Assembly (NCBI GenBank): GCA_036541255.1
Contig: JAZHDD010000044.1
Span: forward strand, 1-58,860
Reading direction: 5' to 3'
Source of the DNA: Paucidesulfovibrio sp036541255
GTDB taxonomy: Bacteria > Desulfobacterota > Desulfovibrionia > Desulfovibrionales > Desulfovibrionaceae
Length of the DNA: 58,860 bases
Below the pieces are notes generated by a model, which ran no database searches, was not told the origin of the DNA, and saw only the letters and a list, made by a program, of their open reading frames with translations. Positions 1-8,666 of the stretch are shown here, piece after piece (position 1 is the first letter of the stretch; each line of letters opens with the position of its first letter). Both the position numbers and the translations under genes were made by a program.

Positions 1-745
1 GGAACGGGCCAAAGGGAATGGGCGTGCGGCCGCCTTTGCCCGAGCGCAGCAGATAGAGAATCGAGGCCAGAAGCGCGCTGACCCCGGACAGGAGGATGGT
101 CAGGGGCAAGCCCTGGGGACCGACCAATGCGCCGATGAGCAGCATCAGCTTGACGTCGCCCAGGCCCAGTCCTTCGGCTCCGCGGAAAAGCTGATAGAGT
201 AGCCGCAGCAGCCAGAAGAAGCCGCCGCCAATGGCCGCGCCCAGGAGTGCGGTTTTGCCGTTGGCCAGCCAGCTTTCCACGCCGGAGCCTGGTCCGAGCA
301 GGAAAGTGGCCGTGAGCAGGGCCAGAACAGTGCCGGGCAGGGTGATGACATCCGGCAGTAGAAAGGATTCCAGGTCGATGAAGCTGGCAATGAGCAACAT
401 GCCGCCGAGTACGAGCAGGGCCGCCCAGGCCGCGCCCGGTCCGTACTGTTCGGCCAGGGCCAATGCCCAGAGCCCGGAGAGCAGCTCCAGGGCGGGATAG
501 CGCAGGCTGATGGGCTTGCCGCAATGGGAACACCGACCGCGCAGCAGCAGCCAGCTCACCAGGGGCACGTTTTCCCACCAGGCCAGCTGGGCTCCGCAAT
601 CCGGGCAGATGGAACGCAAAGGCCGGATCAGGGAAAGTTCGTTGAGCCAGCGATGGACGCAGGCCGTACCGAAACTGCCCATGATCAGGCCGAGCAGAAA
701 GGCGAGCGGAGCGAAGATCTCGATCAGGAAGGGATTCTGGGGCAT
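1..745 (-). CDS. pilD: Type 4 prepilin peptidase (3' end outside window)
   Basis: The minus-strand frame is open from ATG at 745 to the window edge, giving about 248 visible residues. The enzyme is a membrane aspartyl protease that cleaves and N-methylates type IV pilin or type II secretion pseudopilin precursors. Seen in the sequence: an N-terminal hydrophobic segment; two CxxC pairs (CPDC near residue 48 and CSHC near 73) as in the zinc-binding loop of PilD/GspO; the aspartates in a FIDLES segment and in LGDVKLM, matching the two catalytic Asp of the family; several transmembrane stretches; and a terminal IPFGPF, usual near the C-terminus. A GGAG lies 8 bases before the ATG. The CxxC pairs argue for the full-length methylating form. 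No pilin gene is visible nearby. Confidence 0.93.
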   Translation of the reverse strand, partial: MPQNPFLIEIFAPLAFLLGLIMGSFGTACVHRWLNELSLIRPLRSICPDCGAQLAWWENVPLVSWLLLRGRCSHCGKPISLRYPALELLSGLWALALAEQYGPGAAWAALLVLGGMLLIASFIDLESFLLPDVITLPGTVLALLTATFLLGPGSGVESWLANGKTALLGAAIGGGFFWLLRLLYQLFRGAEGLGLGDVKLMLLIGALVGPQGLPLTILLSGVSALLASILYLLRSGKGGRTPIPFGPF

Positions 746-857
746 GGCAAGCCGCTCCGTGACTTGAAGAAAAGTTGGTTTTGCTGCATGAATAACCGCA
801 CCTCCCGGCGTATCGGATTTCGCCGGGGGCGACAAGCAGTCCCAAAGGAGAGAGAGT

Positions 858-2153
858 ATGGGCCAGGAACGTCGCTTCATCCCCGATATCAGTGAAGAGC
901 AGATCGCCGCAATACAGTTGGAGGGGCTGAAGTGGACCGTGGCCCACACCCATGCGGGCAGCCCGTTCTATCGTGAGCGGTTCGCCAAGGCCGGGATCGA
1001 GCCCGGTGCCGTTTCCAGCCTGGACGACCTGCGCCGCCTGCCGTTCACCACTGCGGAAGATTTGAAGGACGGCTACCCTCTGCCGCTGCTTTCCGTACCC
1101 GAGGCCGATGTGGTGCGTATTCACGGTTCCAGCGGCACCACGGGCAAGCGCAAGATTCTCACCTACACTCAGAATGACATTGATACCTGGAAGAACATGT
1201 TCGCCCGTTGCTACGAGTTGGCGGGCCTGACGATTCTTGATCGGGTGCAGATTTGCGTGGGCTACGGCCTTTGGACTGCGGGCGTTGGCTTTCAGCTCGG
1301 CTGCGAACATTTCGGGGCCATGGCCTTGCCTGTGGGGCCCGGCCTACTTGATATTCAGCTTCAGATGCTTGAGGACCTCGGTTCCACCGTGATCTGCTCC
1401 ACTGCGTCCATGGCTCTGCTCATGGGCGAGGAGGTGCAGAAGCGCGGCCTGGCCGACAAGATCAAACTGCGCAAATCCATTTTTGGTTCCGAGGCGCATA
1501 CGCCCAAGATGCGCAAGCAGTTCGAGGAGGCTCTGGGCGTGAAGGAGAGTTACGACATCTCCGGCATGACCGAGCTTTATGGTCCGGGCGCAGGTCTGGA
1601 ATGTGACGCGCGTTGCGGCATCCACTACTGGGCCGACAAGTACATCGTGGAAATCCTTGATCCGGTCAGCCTGGAGCCTGTGTCGCCGGGTGAGGTGGGC
1701 GAGCTGGTGGTCACGAGTTTGTGCAAGGAGGCCTCGCCTCTGGTGCGCTACCGCACCCATGACTTGACCCGCGTACTCCCGGGCCGCTGCGAATGCGGCT
1801 GCACCATGCCCCGGCACGACCGCATCATGGGCCGCTCGGACGACATGTTCATCTTCCGCGGGGTGAACATCTATCCCGGCCAGATTGCTTCGGTGCTGGA
1901 ACACTTCCCGGAACTGGCTTCGGAGTACCAGATCATTCTTTCCCGGCGCGAAGGCCTGGACCATATGCAGGTGCGTGTGGAGCGGCTGCCCGGCGAGAGT
2001 GCGGACAACGACGAGAATCTTGCACGGGCCGTGGCCGACGAAATCCGGCGCCATATTCTGGTGCGGGGCGAGGTGGACGTGCTCAAGCCCGGCGCGTTGC
2101 CGCGCAGTTTCGCCAAGACCAAGCGGGTTCAGGACGACAGGGCCGACGACTGA
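858..2153 (+). CDS. PaaK-family phenylacetate-CoA ligase-like AMP-forming enzyme
   Basis: 431 residues, the usual length for PaaK-type aryl-CoA ligases, which activate an aryl carboxylate with ATP and CoA in the cytoplasm. The adenylate-forming P-loop SSGTTGK is at residues 91-97. Further on are the acyl-adenylate motifs (YGPGAG region, RYRTHDLTR, then GRSDDMFIFRGVNIYP) and the C-terminal AMP-binding subdomain ending in KTKRV with the conserved lysine. AAAGGAGAG precedes the ATG by a normal distance. In anaerobes such enzymes may serve breakdown of phenylalanine-type keto acids, but no indolepyruvate oxidoreductase or phenylacetate degradation gene is adjacent, so the substrate is unknown. 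The sialidase-like gene follows on the same strand after 55 bases. Confidence 0.9.
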   Translation: MGQERRFIPDISEEQIAAIQLEGLKWTVAHTHAGSPFYRERFAKAGIEPGAVSSLDDLRRLPFTTAEDLKDGYPLPLLSVPEADVVRIHGSSGTTGKRKILTYTQNDIDTWKNMFARCYELAGLTILDRVQICVGYGLWTAGVGFQLGCEHFGAMALPVGPGLLDIQLQMLEDLGSTVICSTASMALLMGEEVQKRGLADKIKLRKSIFGSEAHTPKMRKQFEEALGVKESYDISGMTELYGPGAGLECDARCGIHYWADKYIVEILDPVSLEPVSPGEVGELVVTSLCKEASPLVRYRTHDLTRVLPGRCECGCTMPRHDRIMGRSDDMFIFRGVNIYPGQIASVLEHFPELASEYQIILSRREGLDHMQVRVERLPGESADNDENLARAVADEIRRHILVRGEVDVLKPGALPRSFAKTKRVQDDRADD

Positions 2154-2208
2154 GCGCGCGGCCCGTTGACGCGAACGTGTCGTCCTGCAACAGCCCGGGG
2201 GGAGGCCC

Positions 2209-3804
2209 ATGCCTGTTCTCTATGATCGGCCCGAGCGGCAGGTGGTTATTGATCGCCGTCCGGAGCACTATCTCTGCTTTCCCGATGTCTGCCTGACCAC
2301 TCAGGGCGACCTGCTGTGCGTCTATCAAGAATATGACCAGCACGCGGCCACCCGGCGCAGACTGCTGCTGCGGCGCAGCACCGATCTGGGCGCGACGTGG
2401 ACCGATCCCGAGGTGTACAACGAGGGCATCACGCACTGCCCCAGGCTGCGCAAACTCAAGAATGGGCACATCTGGTTGCTGGACCAGAACGGCAGGACGC
2501 TGCTCGTGAGCACGGACCATGGCCGGACCTGGGACCGGCGCGACTTCACCAAGGTGTACGAGCAGGTGGTCTTTGACCGTCCCCTGGAACTGGCCGACGG
2601 CCTGGTGTTGACCACGGGCCATTCGCATCGTGGCAGCGTGCCCCAACCCTGGCTGCGCCAGCCGCGCACGGAACAGCTCGTCTATCATGCCGTGAATCAG
2701 GGCCGGAACATCCGGGCCTTGTCCGTGCTGGCCGCCGATCCATGGTTGGCCCTGTGCGAAGCGTCCATGGCCTCGCTGCCCGACGGGCGCATTCTGGCGC
2801 TCATGCGCGAGAACAGCATGGTCTATGAACCCATGTATTTCTGTCTCAGTGCGGACCAGGGCCGCACCTGGACCGACCCCGCGCCCACCTGTCTCGTGGG
2901 GCACCGGCCCACCCTGGACCTGACCTCCTCGGGCAAACTGCTCGTGACCTATCGTGAAACAGGCCCGTGCATGGGCACTTCGGCTTGGCTTGGGACATTG
3001 GAAGAATTGGCCCGGCCCTATGAGGTGCGCGGACTCACGCCCCTGCCGGATAGCGGGGAAGCGCAGCCCGAGATCATCGGAGGCAGCCTGCGCATTGCCA
3101 CGCGTTCCGGAAGAAGCAGCGCCGTGCGCTACAGCCTGCGTCCGCTGTCCGACCCGGTACATTCCCGCGCCGAACTCACCGCCGTGGTCCGGGTGCTGCG
3201 CGCTGAATCCGAAGGCTGCGGCATCCGTTTCGGCGGAGCATGGTGGCGGCTGTTCCCGGACCGGCTGGTCATGGAGGTGGCTGCGCTGGACGACGCGGGC
3301 AAGGAGTGCGTCCGCCGCAGATGGTGCAAACTGCCCGAAGGGCGATTCAATGAAGTGCGTTTGAGCTATGTCCCGGGACAGGTCACGCTGCGCGTCAACG
3401 GCCGCAAGCGGGCCGTGCTGGAAGTGGACCACACCGCAGGACTGACGCGGCCCATTGTCTTTGGCACGGCCAATCCCTTGGAGCGGAACGGCGGCGAACA
3501 TCTCTGGCAGCGGCTTTCGCTGCGCACCTCGGAGCCGCGTCTGGGCCGGGAATACGCCTGGGACTGGGATGCGGGGCAAGGGCTGCCCGATGCCTGGAAA
3601 CGGGCGCACGTATTGGAACTTGCCGATGACAGGCATGCGGCATACGGCGATTTTGGCTATTCGGGCTGGATCGAGCTGCCGGACAAGCGGTTTTTCTGCG
3701 CGTTTCACCACGGCGGAGGCGACGAGCCCGGCTATGTGCCGGGCCGGTCAGCGCATGTGCGGGGCGTTTGGTTCACGGAAGAGGATTTTGGCCCGGGGAG
3801 CTGA
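2209..3804 (+). CDS. Sialidase-like BNR/Asp-box repeat protein
   Basis: 531 residues with three bacterial neuraminidase (Asp-box) repeats of the form SxDxGxTW: STDLGATW at 57-64, STDHGRTW at 101-108 and SADQGRTW at 214-221. This spacing is typical of a six-bladed sialidase-fold propeller. After about residue 330 the protein changes character (a region with RVNGRKRAVLEVDH), probably a beta-sandwich domain. There is no signal peptide, so it appears cytoplasmic, which is unusual for a sialidase acting on external glycans. The catalytic Arg triad and Asp were not assigned with confidence, so hydrolase activity is unproven. It could be another glycosidase of the same fold or a non-enzymatic propeller. 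ATG is preceded by GGGGGGAGG. Confidence 0.75.
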   Translation: MPVLYDRPERQVVIDRRPEHYLCFPDVCLTTQGDLLCVYQEYDQHAATRRRLLLRRSTDLGATWTDPEVYNEGITHCPRLRKLKNGHIWLLDQNGRTLLVSTDHGRTWDRRDFTKVYEQVVFDRPLELADGLVLTTGHSHRGSVPQPWLRQPRTEQLVYHAVNQGRNIRALSVLAADPWLALCEASMASLPDGRILALMRENSMVYEPMYFCLSADQGRTWTDPAPTCLVGHRPTLDLTSSGKLLVTYRETGPCMGTSAWLGTLEELARPYEVRGLTPLPDSGEAQPEIIGGSLRIATRSGRSSAVRYSLRPLSDPVHSRAELTAVVRVLRAESEGCGIRFGGAWWRLFPDRLVMEVAALDDAGKECVRRRWCKLPEGRFNEVRLSYVPGQVTLRVNGRKRAVLEVDHTAGLTRPIVFGTANPLERNGGEHLWQRLSLRTSEPRLGREYAWDWDAGQGLPDAWKRAHVLELADDRHAAYGDFGYSGWIELPDKRFFCAFHHGGGDEPGYVPGRSAHVRGVWFTEEDFGPGS

Positions 3805-3815
3805 TGCCTCCCCGG
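3793..3815. terminator. GC-rich hairpin between convergent genes
   Basis: An 8-bp perfect stem (CCGGGGAG / CTCCCCGG) with a 7-base loop spans the stop codon of the sialidase-like gene and lies 14 bases from the stop of the convergent universal stress gene. A short T-rich stretch (TGTTTCGTTT) follows on the plus strand. It may act as terminator for the plus-strand gene; there is no U-tract in the other direction. Confidence 0.5.
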
Positions 3816-3828
3816 ACTGTTTCGTTTG

Positions 3829-4257
3829 CTACTTGACCACCAGCACCGGGCACTTCACGCTTTGCATGACCTTGTGCGTCACGCTGCCCATGATCAATCC
3901 TTCCAGGTCTCCACGACCCTTGGAGCCCATGATGACCATATCCACGCCTTGGCTCTGTGCGAAACGGGGCACGAGGTCGCTGGGGCGTCCGCCCTGGATT
4001 TCTGTCTCGTAGGGCACGCCCAGTTCCCGCAACGGGGCGGTCTGGCGTTCGATGATGTCCACGCGGGCGGCCACGAGTTCGTCCATGGCCCGGCCCAGGG
4101 TCTGGTCATCCATCTGCGGCAGCTTGAAGATGCGGTAGCAGGAAAGCACGATGACTTCCGCACCGAAATTCTTGGCCATCTTGGCGGCCATTTGCGCGGC
4201 GCGGGTGGAATATTCCGAATCGTCCACGGGAAGGAGGATCTTCTTGACGTTGATCAT
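3829..4257 (-). CDS. Universal stress protein, UspA family
   Basis: 142 residues, one UspA domain. It begins with the family's first beta strand (KKILLPVDDSEYS) and ends with the ATP-binding type motif MGSKGRGDLEGLIMGSV followed by the last strand KCPVLVV. The G-2x-G-9x-G(S/T) pattern is present, so an ATP-binding subclass is likely. Proteins of this family are cytoplasmic and are induced on stress or growth arrest. AAAGGAG lies 6 bases before ATG. It has its own promoter candidate upstream (4345-4373), in the gap after the end of the histidine kinase gene on the same strand, so it is probably transcribed alone. Confidence 0.94.
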   Translation of the reverse strand: MINVKKILLPVDDSEYSTRAAQMAAKMAKNFGAEVIVLSCYRIFKLPQMDDQTLGRAMDELVAARVDIIERQTAPLRELGVPYETEIQGGRPSDLVPRFAQSQGVDMVIMGSKGRGDLEGLIMGSVTHKVMQSVKCPVLVVK

Positions 4258-4344
4258 AGGGACTCCTTTGCTGCGGTGCGCCCGGCGCGGGAGGCCCCGT
4301 CCCGGCCGGAACGTGAAAGTTCACAGGGGCCCTGTCTATTTTCC

Positions 4345-4373
4345 TAGATAGGCTCTCGGCAGATAAGGGTCAA
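4345..4373 (-). promoter_or_regulatory. Sigma-70 type promoter for the Usp gene
   Basis: Read on the minus strand there is TTGACC, a 17-base spacer and TATCTA, located about 90 bases before the Usp start codon. Both hexamers are close to consensus and the spacing is optimal. Start site inferred around 4338. Confidence 0.6.
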
Positions 4374-4383
4374 TGACAATCCT

Positions 4384-6051
4384 TCAGACATGCCAGGCGG
4401 GACCAGGCAGGGGCAGGCGTACCGTCAGGGTCGTGCCCTGTTCCTCGGAAGTGGTATAGGTTATGTCGCCCTTCATGGTCCGGGCGATGAGCCGCGCCGA
4501 ATAGGTGCCGATGCCGCTGCCGCCGTTTTTGTCCAGCGTTGCGTATTTGTCGAAGAAATTACCGCGCAACGCCTCGGGGACCCCGCCCATGTTGTGGATG
4601 CGGATCACGGCTTCGCCAGTGTCCATGTCCCGGTCAAGGCGGATGGTGATTATACCTTGACGCGGCGAAGCCTCCAAGGCGTTCTTGATCAGGTTGGAGA
4701 GCATGGAGTAGGTCAGCAGCTCTTCTCCAAGCACGAAAAAGGATGTGTCCGCCTCCGCTTCAACTCCTTGCACCAAAATGCGGACATCCAGTTTCCGGCT
4801 GGAACGCAGGTCGTCCAGCTCCATCAGGGTGGAGCGCAGCAGGGGCGGCAGGTTCACCTCGGAGGGCGTAAAGACGTAACTGTCGTTTTCCATCTTGAAG
4901 AGGTCGTGCGACATGTTGATCATGCGCAGCATCTTCAGGCCCGCCTCCTTGATCATTTTCAGAATGCCGCGCACTTCCTGGTCGCGTATGTCGTGCATGT
5001 TCAGCAGCACGTCGGGCAGTGCAATGATGCCGTTGAGCGGCGTCTTGAGATCATGCCTGGTGATCTGTTCGACGTCTTCCCTGAGCCGGGCGAGTTTCTG
5101 TTGCTCGGTAACGTCCACAAAACTTTCCAGCAGGTAGCTTCGGCCTCCGATCTGAATGGGGACCGCGGCGCGGATGACGTTGATGGTTCCTCCGTCAAGG
5201 GAGGTGATGGTCCTGTCGCAAACCGAGGTGGACGTGCTGTTGTCCAGGCAAACGATGCAGTCGCGCGCGCCGTCGCAAAAGCGCTTGTCGCAGGGTTTGC
5301 CAAGGACTTGCTCACGGGTGGTGCCGAGCATGCGCAGGGCCGGTTCGTTGATCTGGGCCACAACCTTTGTCGTGGCGTCCACCAGCACGATGCCGGCAGG
5401 GATACTTTGGAAGATGGTCTGCATCTGCGTGTTGCTTTCTTGGAGCAGACGCGTACGGCGTTCCACCTTTTCCTCCAGAGTCCGGTTGCTTTCTTCCAGG
5501 CGGCGACAGAGGTAGGCGTTTTCCAGGGCATGGGATCCGGACATCATGACCACGGTGAGCAGCGCCAGGGTCGTGTCCGGAATTTCCGACTTGTCCTGGG
5601 CCAACAGCCCGACGAACATGCCGTGGATGCGGTTGGTGGTGGCCAGGACATGCAGGAGTAAGTTGTGCCTTTTGTCCGAGGAAAGGAAGAAGGCGGGGCG
5701 GTTGCGGCGCAGGGTCCAGGCAAAGGAGTGATCTTTGATCAGAGATTCGACCTCATACTCGATGCGGTCCGAATGTTCCGGGTGGTCGCAGTGGGCCAGG
5801 GTGAAGTCGTGGGTCTGCTCATCGTTCAGGTATACGGCCACTGTTGTCACTTTGAGCATGCTGTGGGCACGTTCCGAGAGTTCGCGCATCACATGCTGCG
5901 GATCAGTGCACTTGTCGTGGCTCAAATCGAAATTGCCCAAGGCAGAGGCCAGGTTGAGAGCCTCCATGGCGGCTCGTTTTTCCCTGGACAGACTTTCGAC
6001 CAGTCGCTCCAGGCGGGCAATTTGTTCGGCGTGGGACATGTGCATGCTCAT
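4384..6051 (-). CDS. PAS-domain sensor histidine kinase
   Basis: 555 residues from the ATG at 6051, chosen because it overlaps the stop of the upstream HDOD gene by ATGA; the open frame extends farther upstream but only inside that gene. Order: N-terminal coiled-coil, a GAF-like region (about 30-180), a coiled coil, a PAS domain (about 215-330), a HisKA-type dimerisation region with phospho-acceptor histidine in ITRHDLKTPLNG, then a HATPase with N box (LIKNALEASP) and the G box GGSGIGTYSAR. No transmembrane segment is evident, so it should be cytosolic. The PAS domain carries four cysteines spaced C-x4-C-x5-C-x2-C (PCDKRFCDGARDCIVC), which could bind a metal or sense redox state. No response regulator adjoins. 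Confidence 0.9.
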   Translation of the reverse strand: MSMHMSHAEQIARLERLVESLSREKRAAMEALNLASALGNFDLSHDKCTDPQHVMRELSERAHSMLKVTTVAVYLNDEQTHDFTLAHCDHPEHSDRIEYEVESLIKDHSFAWTLRRNRPAFFLSSDKRHNLLLHVLATTNRIHGMFVGLLAQDKSEIPDTTLALLTVVMMSGSHALENAYLCRRLEESNRTLEEKVERRTRLLQESNTQMQTIFQSIPAGIVLVDATTKVVAQINEPALRMLGTTREQVLGKPCDKRFCDGARDCIVCLDNSTSTSVCDRTITSLDGGTINVIRAAVPIQIGGRSYLLESFVDVTEQQKLARLREDVEQITRHDLKTPLNGIIALPDVLLNMHDIRDQEVRGILKMIKEAGLKMLRMINMSHDLFKMENDSYVFTPSEVNLPPLLRSTLMELDDLRSSRKLDVRILVQGVEAEADTSFFVLGEELLTYSMLSNLIKNALEASPRQGIITIRLDRDMDTGEAVIRIHNMGGVPEALRGNFFDKYATLDKNGGSGIGTYSARLIARTMKGDITYTTSEEQGTTLTVRLPLPGPAWHV

Positions 6052-7271
6052 CCGAGAAAGAAGGTGACAATGTCGTCGATCTGCCGAGTTCCTGCTGCGA
6101 TGACCGGAGCGATGACGCTGGGTGCGAGCTGCAGGCTGTCCCAAGCGTCTTCTTCCAAAGGGGGAACAAGACAGTTGCCGCTATATCCGTACTCGAGAGC
6201 AATGGCCATGATGTCCGCAAAGTGCAACAGGGCCGCTTCCATGTTGTCTGTTGCCTGTGACGGTGCATGATGCCCATATGCTGCGTCGCGCAGACTGGCG
6301 GGCAGGCCCCAGCGCTGGAACAGGGCGCGGGCAAGGTCGGCATGATCCCAGCCGAAAACCCTTCGTTCTGCTTGGTGCAGGGGAATGTTTTCCTGCATGG
6401 AGACGGTGATGGCCAGGGCCATGAATTGCGGCAGTCTGTCGAGCATGATCAGTCGGCCCGTATCGTGGAGAATCCCGGCAACAAAAAGGGTTTCCTCGGT
6501 AACACCCGGCTTGTAGGAAGCCAGGAGCCTGGCGAAAACTCCGCAGGCCAAGGAGTGCCCCCAGACTTCCCGGGTAGATAGGATTTCCGAGGGGATGCCG
6601 TTGAAGGTCTGGATGATTGTGATGCCCAAGGCAAGCTGGGACAGTTCCCGTGTGCCCACCAGGGCAATGCCTCGTTCGAGGTTTTCGATCTGCTGCGGAA
6701 AACCGTAGAAGGGGCTGTTCACCAGCTTGAGCAGCTTGGCGCTCATGCCCGGATCTTTGCCGACCACATCGGCCAAGTGAGCTGCAGTGCTCCCGGGATC
6801 GTCGATAACCTGGACAATGCGGAAAAACGTCTCGGGAAAAGAGAGAAAAATATCAGCCTGGGTAAGGAATGCATCCAGTTCAGGCGGTGGGTCAGTGGGA
6901 AGGGAAAGGTTGGGTTTGCGGCAGGGCAGGGAACGAGCCTCCCCACGCAGCATGTTGCGGCCCAGAGTGTTTACGCACTGGCGATGCAGCTCCGCCAGAG
7001 CTTCGTGTTTTGTGCCGCACTGGGAGAACAGTTGATCAATGCGGAGCGTGGCCTGCTCACGTACGGCCTGCGGCAGACCTGCTTCGCCATCTTCCGCTCC
7101 AAGCGTCTCGGGCATGACTTTGGCCTCGGTCACTCCCCAGACCAAAAGTATCCGCAGATGCCTGTCTTCAAGCGTGGTTCCCTGCGAGAGCAACATGCGG
7201 CCATCCGGGCCGAACACGTCTTCCGAAAGGACCATCCCAGCCGAAAGTTCGTTGACGTTGATCTTGCTCAT
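6048..7271 (-). CDS. HDOD-domain signalling protein
   Basis: 407 residues from ATG at 7271, which has GAGG 6-9 bases upstream; the frame is open farther upstream without a ribosome site. The first 60 residues (VNELSAGMVLSEDVFGPDGRM) match the short N-terminal domain often found ahead of HD-GYP/HDOD modules. The HDOD domain covers roughly 150-345: LKLVNSPFYG, RGIALVGTRELSQLALG and LFVAGILHDTGRLIML, where the HD dyad is retained. The metal-dependent phosphodiesterase signature of HD-GYP is absent, so it is probably a regulatory scaffold. It is translationally coupled to the histidine kinase gene that follows, so the two proteins probably work together. Confidence 0.88.
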   Translation of the reverse strand: MSKINVNELSAGMVLSEDVFGPDGRMLLSQGTTLEDRHLRILLVWGVTEAKVMPETLGAEDGEAGLPQAVREQATLRIDQLFSQCGTKHEALAELHRQCVNTLGRNMLRGEARSLPCRKPNLSLPTDPPPELDAFLTQADIFLSFPETFFRIVQVIDDPGSTAAHLADVVGKDPGMSAKLLKLVNSPFYGFPQQIENLERGIALVGTRELSQLALGITIIQTFNGIPSEILSTREVWGHSLACGVFARLLASYKPGVTEETLFVAGILHDTGRLIMLDRLPQFMALAITVSMQENIPLHQAERRVFGWDHADLARALFQRWGLPASLRDAAYGHHAPSQATDNMEAALLHFADIMAIALEYGYSGNCLVPPLEEDAWDSLQLAPSVIAPVIAAGTRQIDDIVTFFLG

Positions 7272-7435
7272 GCGGCCTCGTTTGTGTTCACGGCAAGTCC
7301 ACACTACAGTCATTAGCACATTCGGAGGAAAAAGGACAAGCGGCGGATCAGCGGCAATGGATATTTTCCGGCTTGACGTTCAGGCGCGGCAGGACCTACT
7401 GCGGGAAAAGCATAGACTATCATCCGGAGGAAGAC

Positions 7436-7717
7436 ATGGCCGATTCAAGTCCATTTTATACCGACAATCGCTGGAACAACATGTACGCGTATGCCGAGAC
7501 GCTCAAGGATCTGCTGCAGGCCGGAGGAGACCCTATCGAAGAAAGTATTCTCACTCTTTCGCTTGTCTTGCAGCAGTTTCCGGAAAGCCCTCCCCTGGAT
7601 GAGGAAAGTCACCATGTGAATTGCGTTCATGGTTTGGTGCAGACCGTGCTCGGCGGTTTGCGCAAATGGAAGCTGGAGCAAGTCCGAAAGGAGTCGAAGC
7701 AGGAGGACGGCGCGTGA
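7436..7717 (+). CDS. Small conserved-looking protein of unknown function
   Basis: 93 residues from ATG at 7436, with a strong CGGAGGAAG ribosome site just upstream; an upstream ATG at 7373 in the same frame has none. The protein is acidic to neutral, without membrane segments or signal peptide, predicted mostly helical (YAETLKDLLQAGGDPIEESILTL region) with a basic C-terminal tail. It is divergent from the HDOD/kinase operon and leads a series of three small same-strand genes. I do not recognise the family. Confidence 0.7.
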   Translation: MADSSPFYTDNRWNNMYAYAETLKDLLQAGGDPIEESILTLSLVLQQFPESPPLDEESHHVNCVHGLVQTVLGGLRKWKLEQVRKESKQEDGA

Positions 7718-7758
7718 TGCGCAGGATAGAGTGTTGGCGGGACTGCTGAAGCGGTCTG

Positions 7759-7953
7759 ATGGAGCTCGGTCGAGAGCTTCGTACCGGCTTGGAAAATGTC
7801 AGCCTCGAAGTGGTTGTTTCTTCGGGGCAGCGTGAAGCAGTGCAACGTATTTTGGGGCATTATCGGGTCAGTGACGTGCAGGAATCGGTAGTTGAGGATG
7901 ACCGGATTCTTTTCATGATTCGAAAGAAGAAGCGGGAACAGGGCAATGATTGA
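7759..7953 (+). CDS. Small hypothetical protein
   Basis: 64 residues, 41 bases after the previous gene. It has an alternating hydrophobic segment (VSLEVVVSS, then RILFMIRKKKREQ) that looks like a small alpha-beta fold ending in a basic tail. The ribosome site is weak (only GAAG-like sequence upstream). Composition resembles neighbouring coding sequence and no better frame exists in this stretch. Function unknown. Confidence 0.5.
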   Translation: MELGRELRTGLENVSLEVVVSSGQREAVQRILGHYRVSDVQESVVEDDRILFMIRKKKREQGND

Positions 7954-8225
7954 GGCCTGACATAACGTTGCTCGTCATTTCTTGTGCTGTGTCCGAAGGC
8001 GTCCTTTTTGGTCGGGGCGTGAAAGAAATTATTTATTATTCAACTGTTATAGTATGATGAACGGCAGGCCGGGACGTCGCGCCTGCTGCATGAGAGGGCG
8101 TGATTTTCCTACGGCGGTATGCTATTGGACTTCCGAATCTGTTGCCCGAGTTTTGGTTTTCCGGGCGAAACAAGCAGCAGCATGCAAAAGCAAACCAGTA
8201 TGGGCCGGCAATGCAAGGAGGCGGG

Positions 8226-8666
8226 GTGACTGCGGATTTGATGTGGATAACGCTGTTTGCCTTTTGTGGCCTGATGCTCGTACTCATTCCCGTGGTGCGT
8301 AAATATACGGCGACGCCGTTTCAGAGGGGCATGGAGGCCAACACCGCCCGTATAGGCAAGGCGAACTCCGTATGCACCAGTTATCTTCGCCTGCGCCCTT
8401 CGCCGGAGAGCGGCCTGCGTGAACTGCATCTTTTGCCTGCTTCCAAGGAAGAGATCAGCTGGGCGCTTATGGTCATGCTGGATTATTATGCGCAGCGCGG
8501 CGAGGGCGGTCGGGTGGTTTCATTGAAGCGGGCCTATGAAGGGCTTTCCCAATTTCAGGCCGGAGCCGCAGATAATTCCGCTGCAAGCGCCGAACGCATC
8601 AGGCGACACAGCGAGATTGAAGAATTTGCAGGAAAGGCCACGTCCGTGACCATGTACAAAGTCTAG
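8226..8666 (+). CDS. Single-pass membrane protein of unknown function
   Basis: 146 residues if translation begins at GTG 8226, which sits 4 bases after AAGGAGG; ATG 8211 or 8100 in the same frame are alternatives with poorer sites. A transmembrane helix (LMWITLFAFCGLMLVLIPVV) lies right after the start, followed by a soluble domain of about 110 residues. A TATAGT box about 180 bases upstream in AT-rich DNA may be its promoter. Its stop TAG overlaps the stop of the convergent kinase gene in a shared CTAG. Function not recognised; proximity to signalling genes is only suggestive. Confidence 0.6.
   Translation: MTADLMWITLFAFCGLMLVLIPVVRKYTATPFQRGMEANTARIGKANSVCTSYLRLRPSPESGLRELHLLPASKEEISWALMVMLDYYAQRGEGGRVVSLKRAYEGLSQFQAGAADNSAASAERIRRHSEIEEFAGKATSVTMYKV

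Noticed and set aside
2083..3711. A 542-residue minus-strand frame opposite the sialidase-like gene
   Set aside because: Low-complexity, histidine- and glutamine-rich translation without motifs, and the plus-strand protein has Asp-box repeats.
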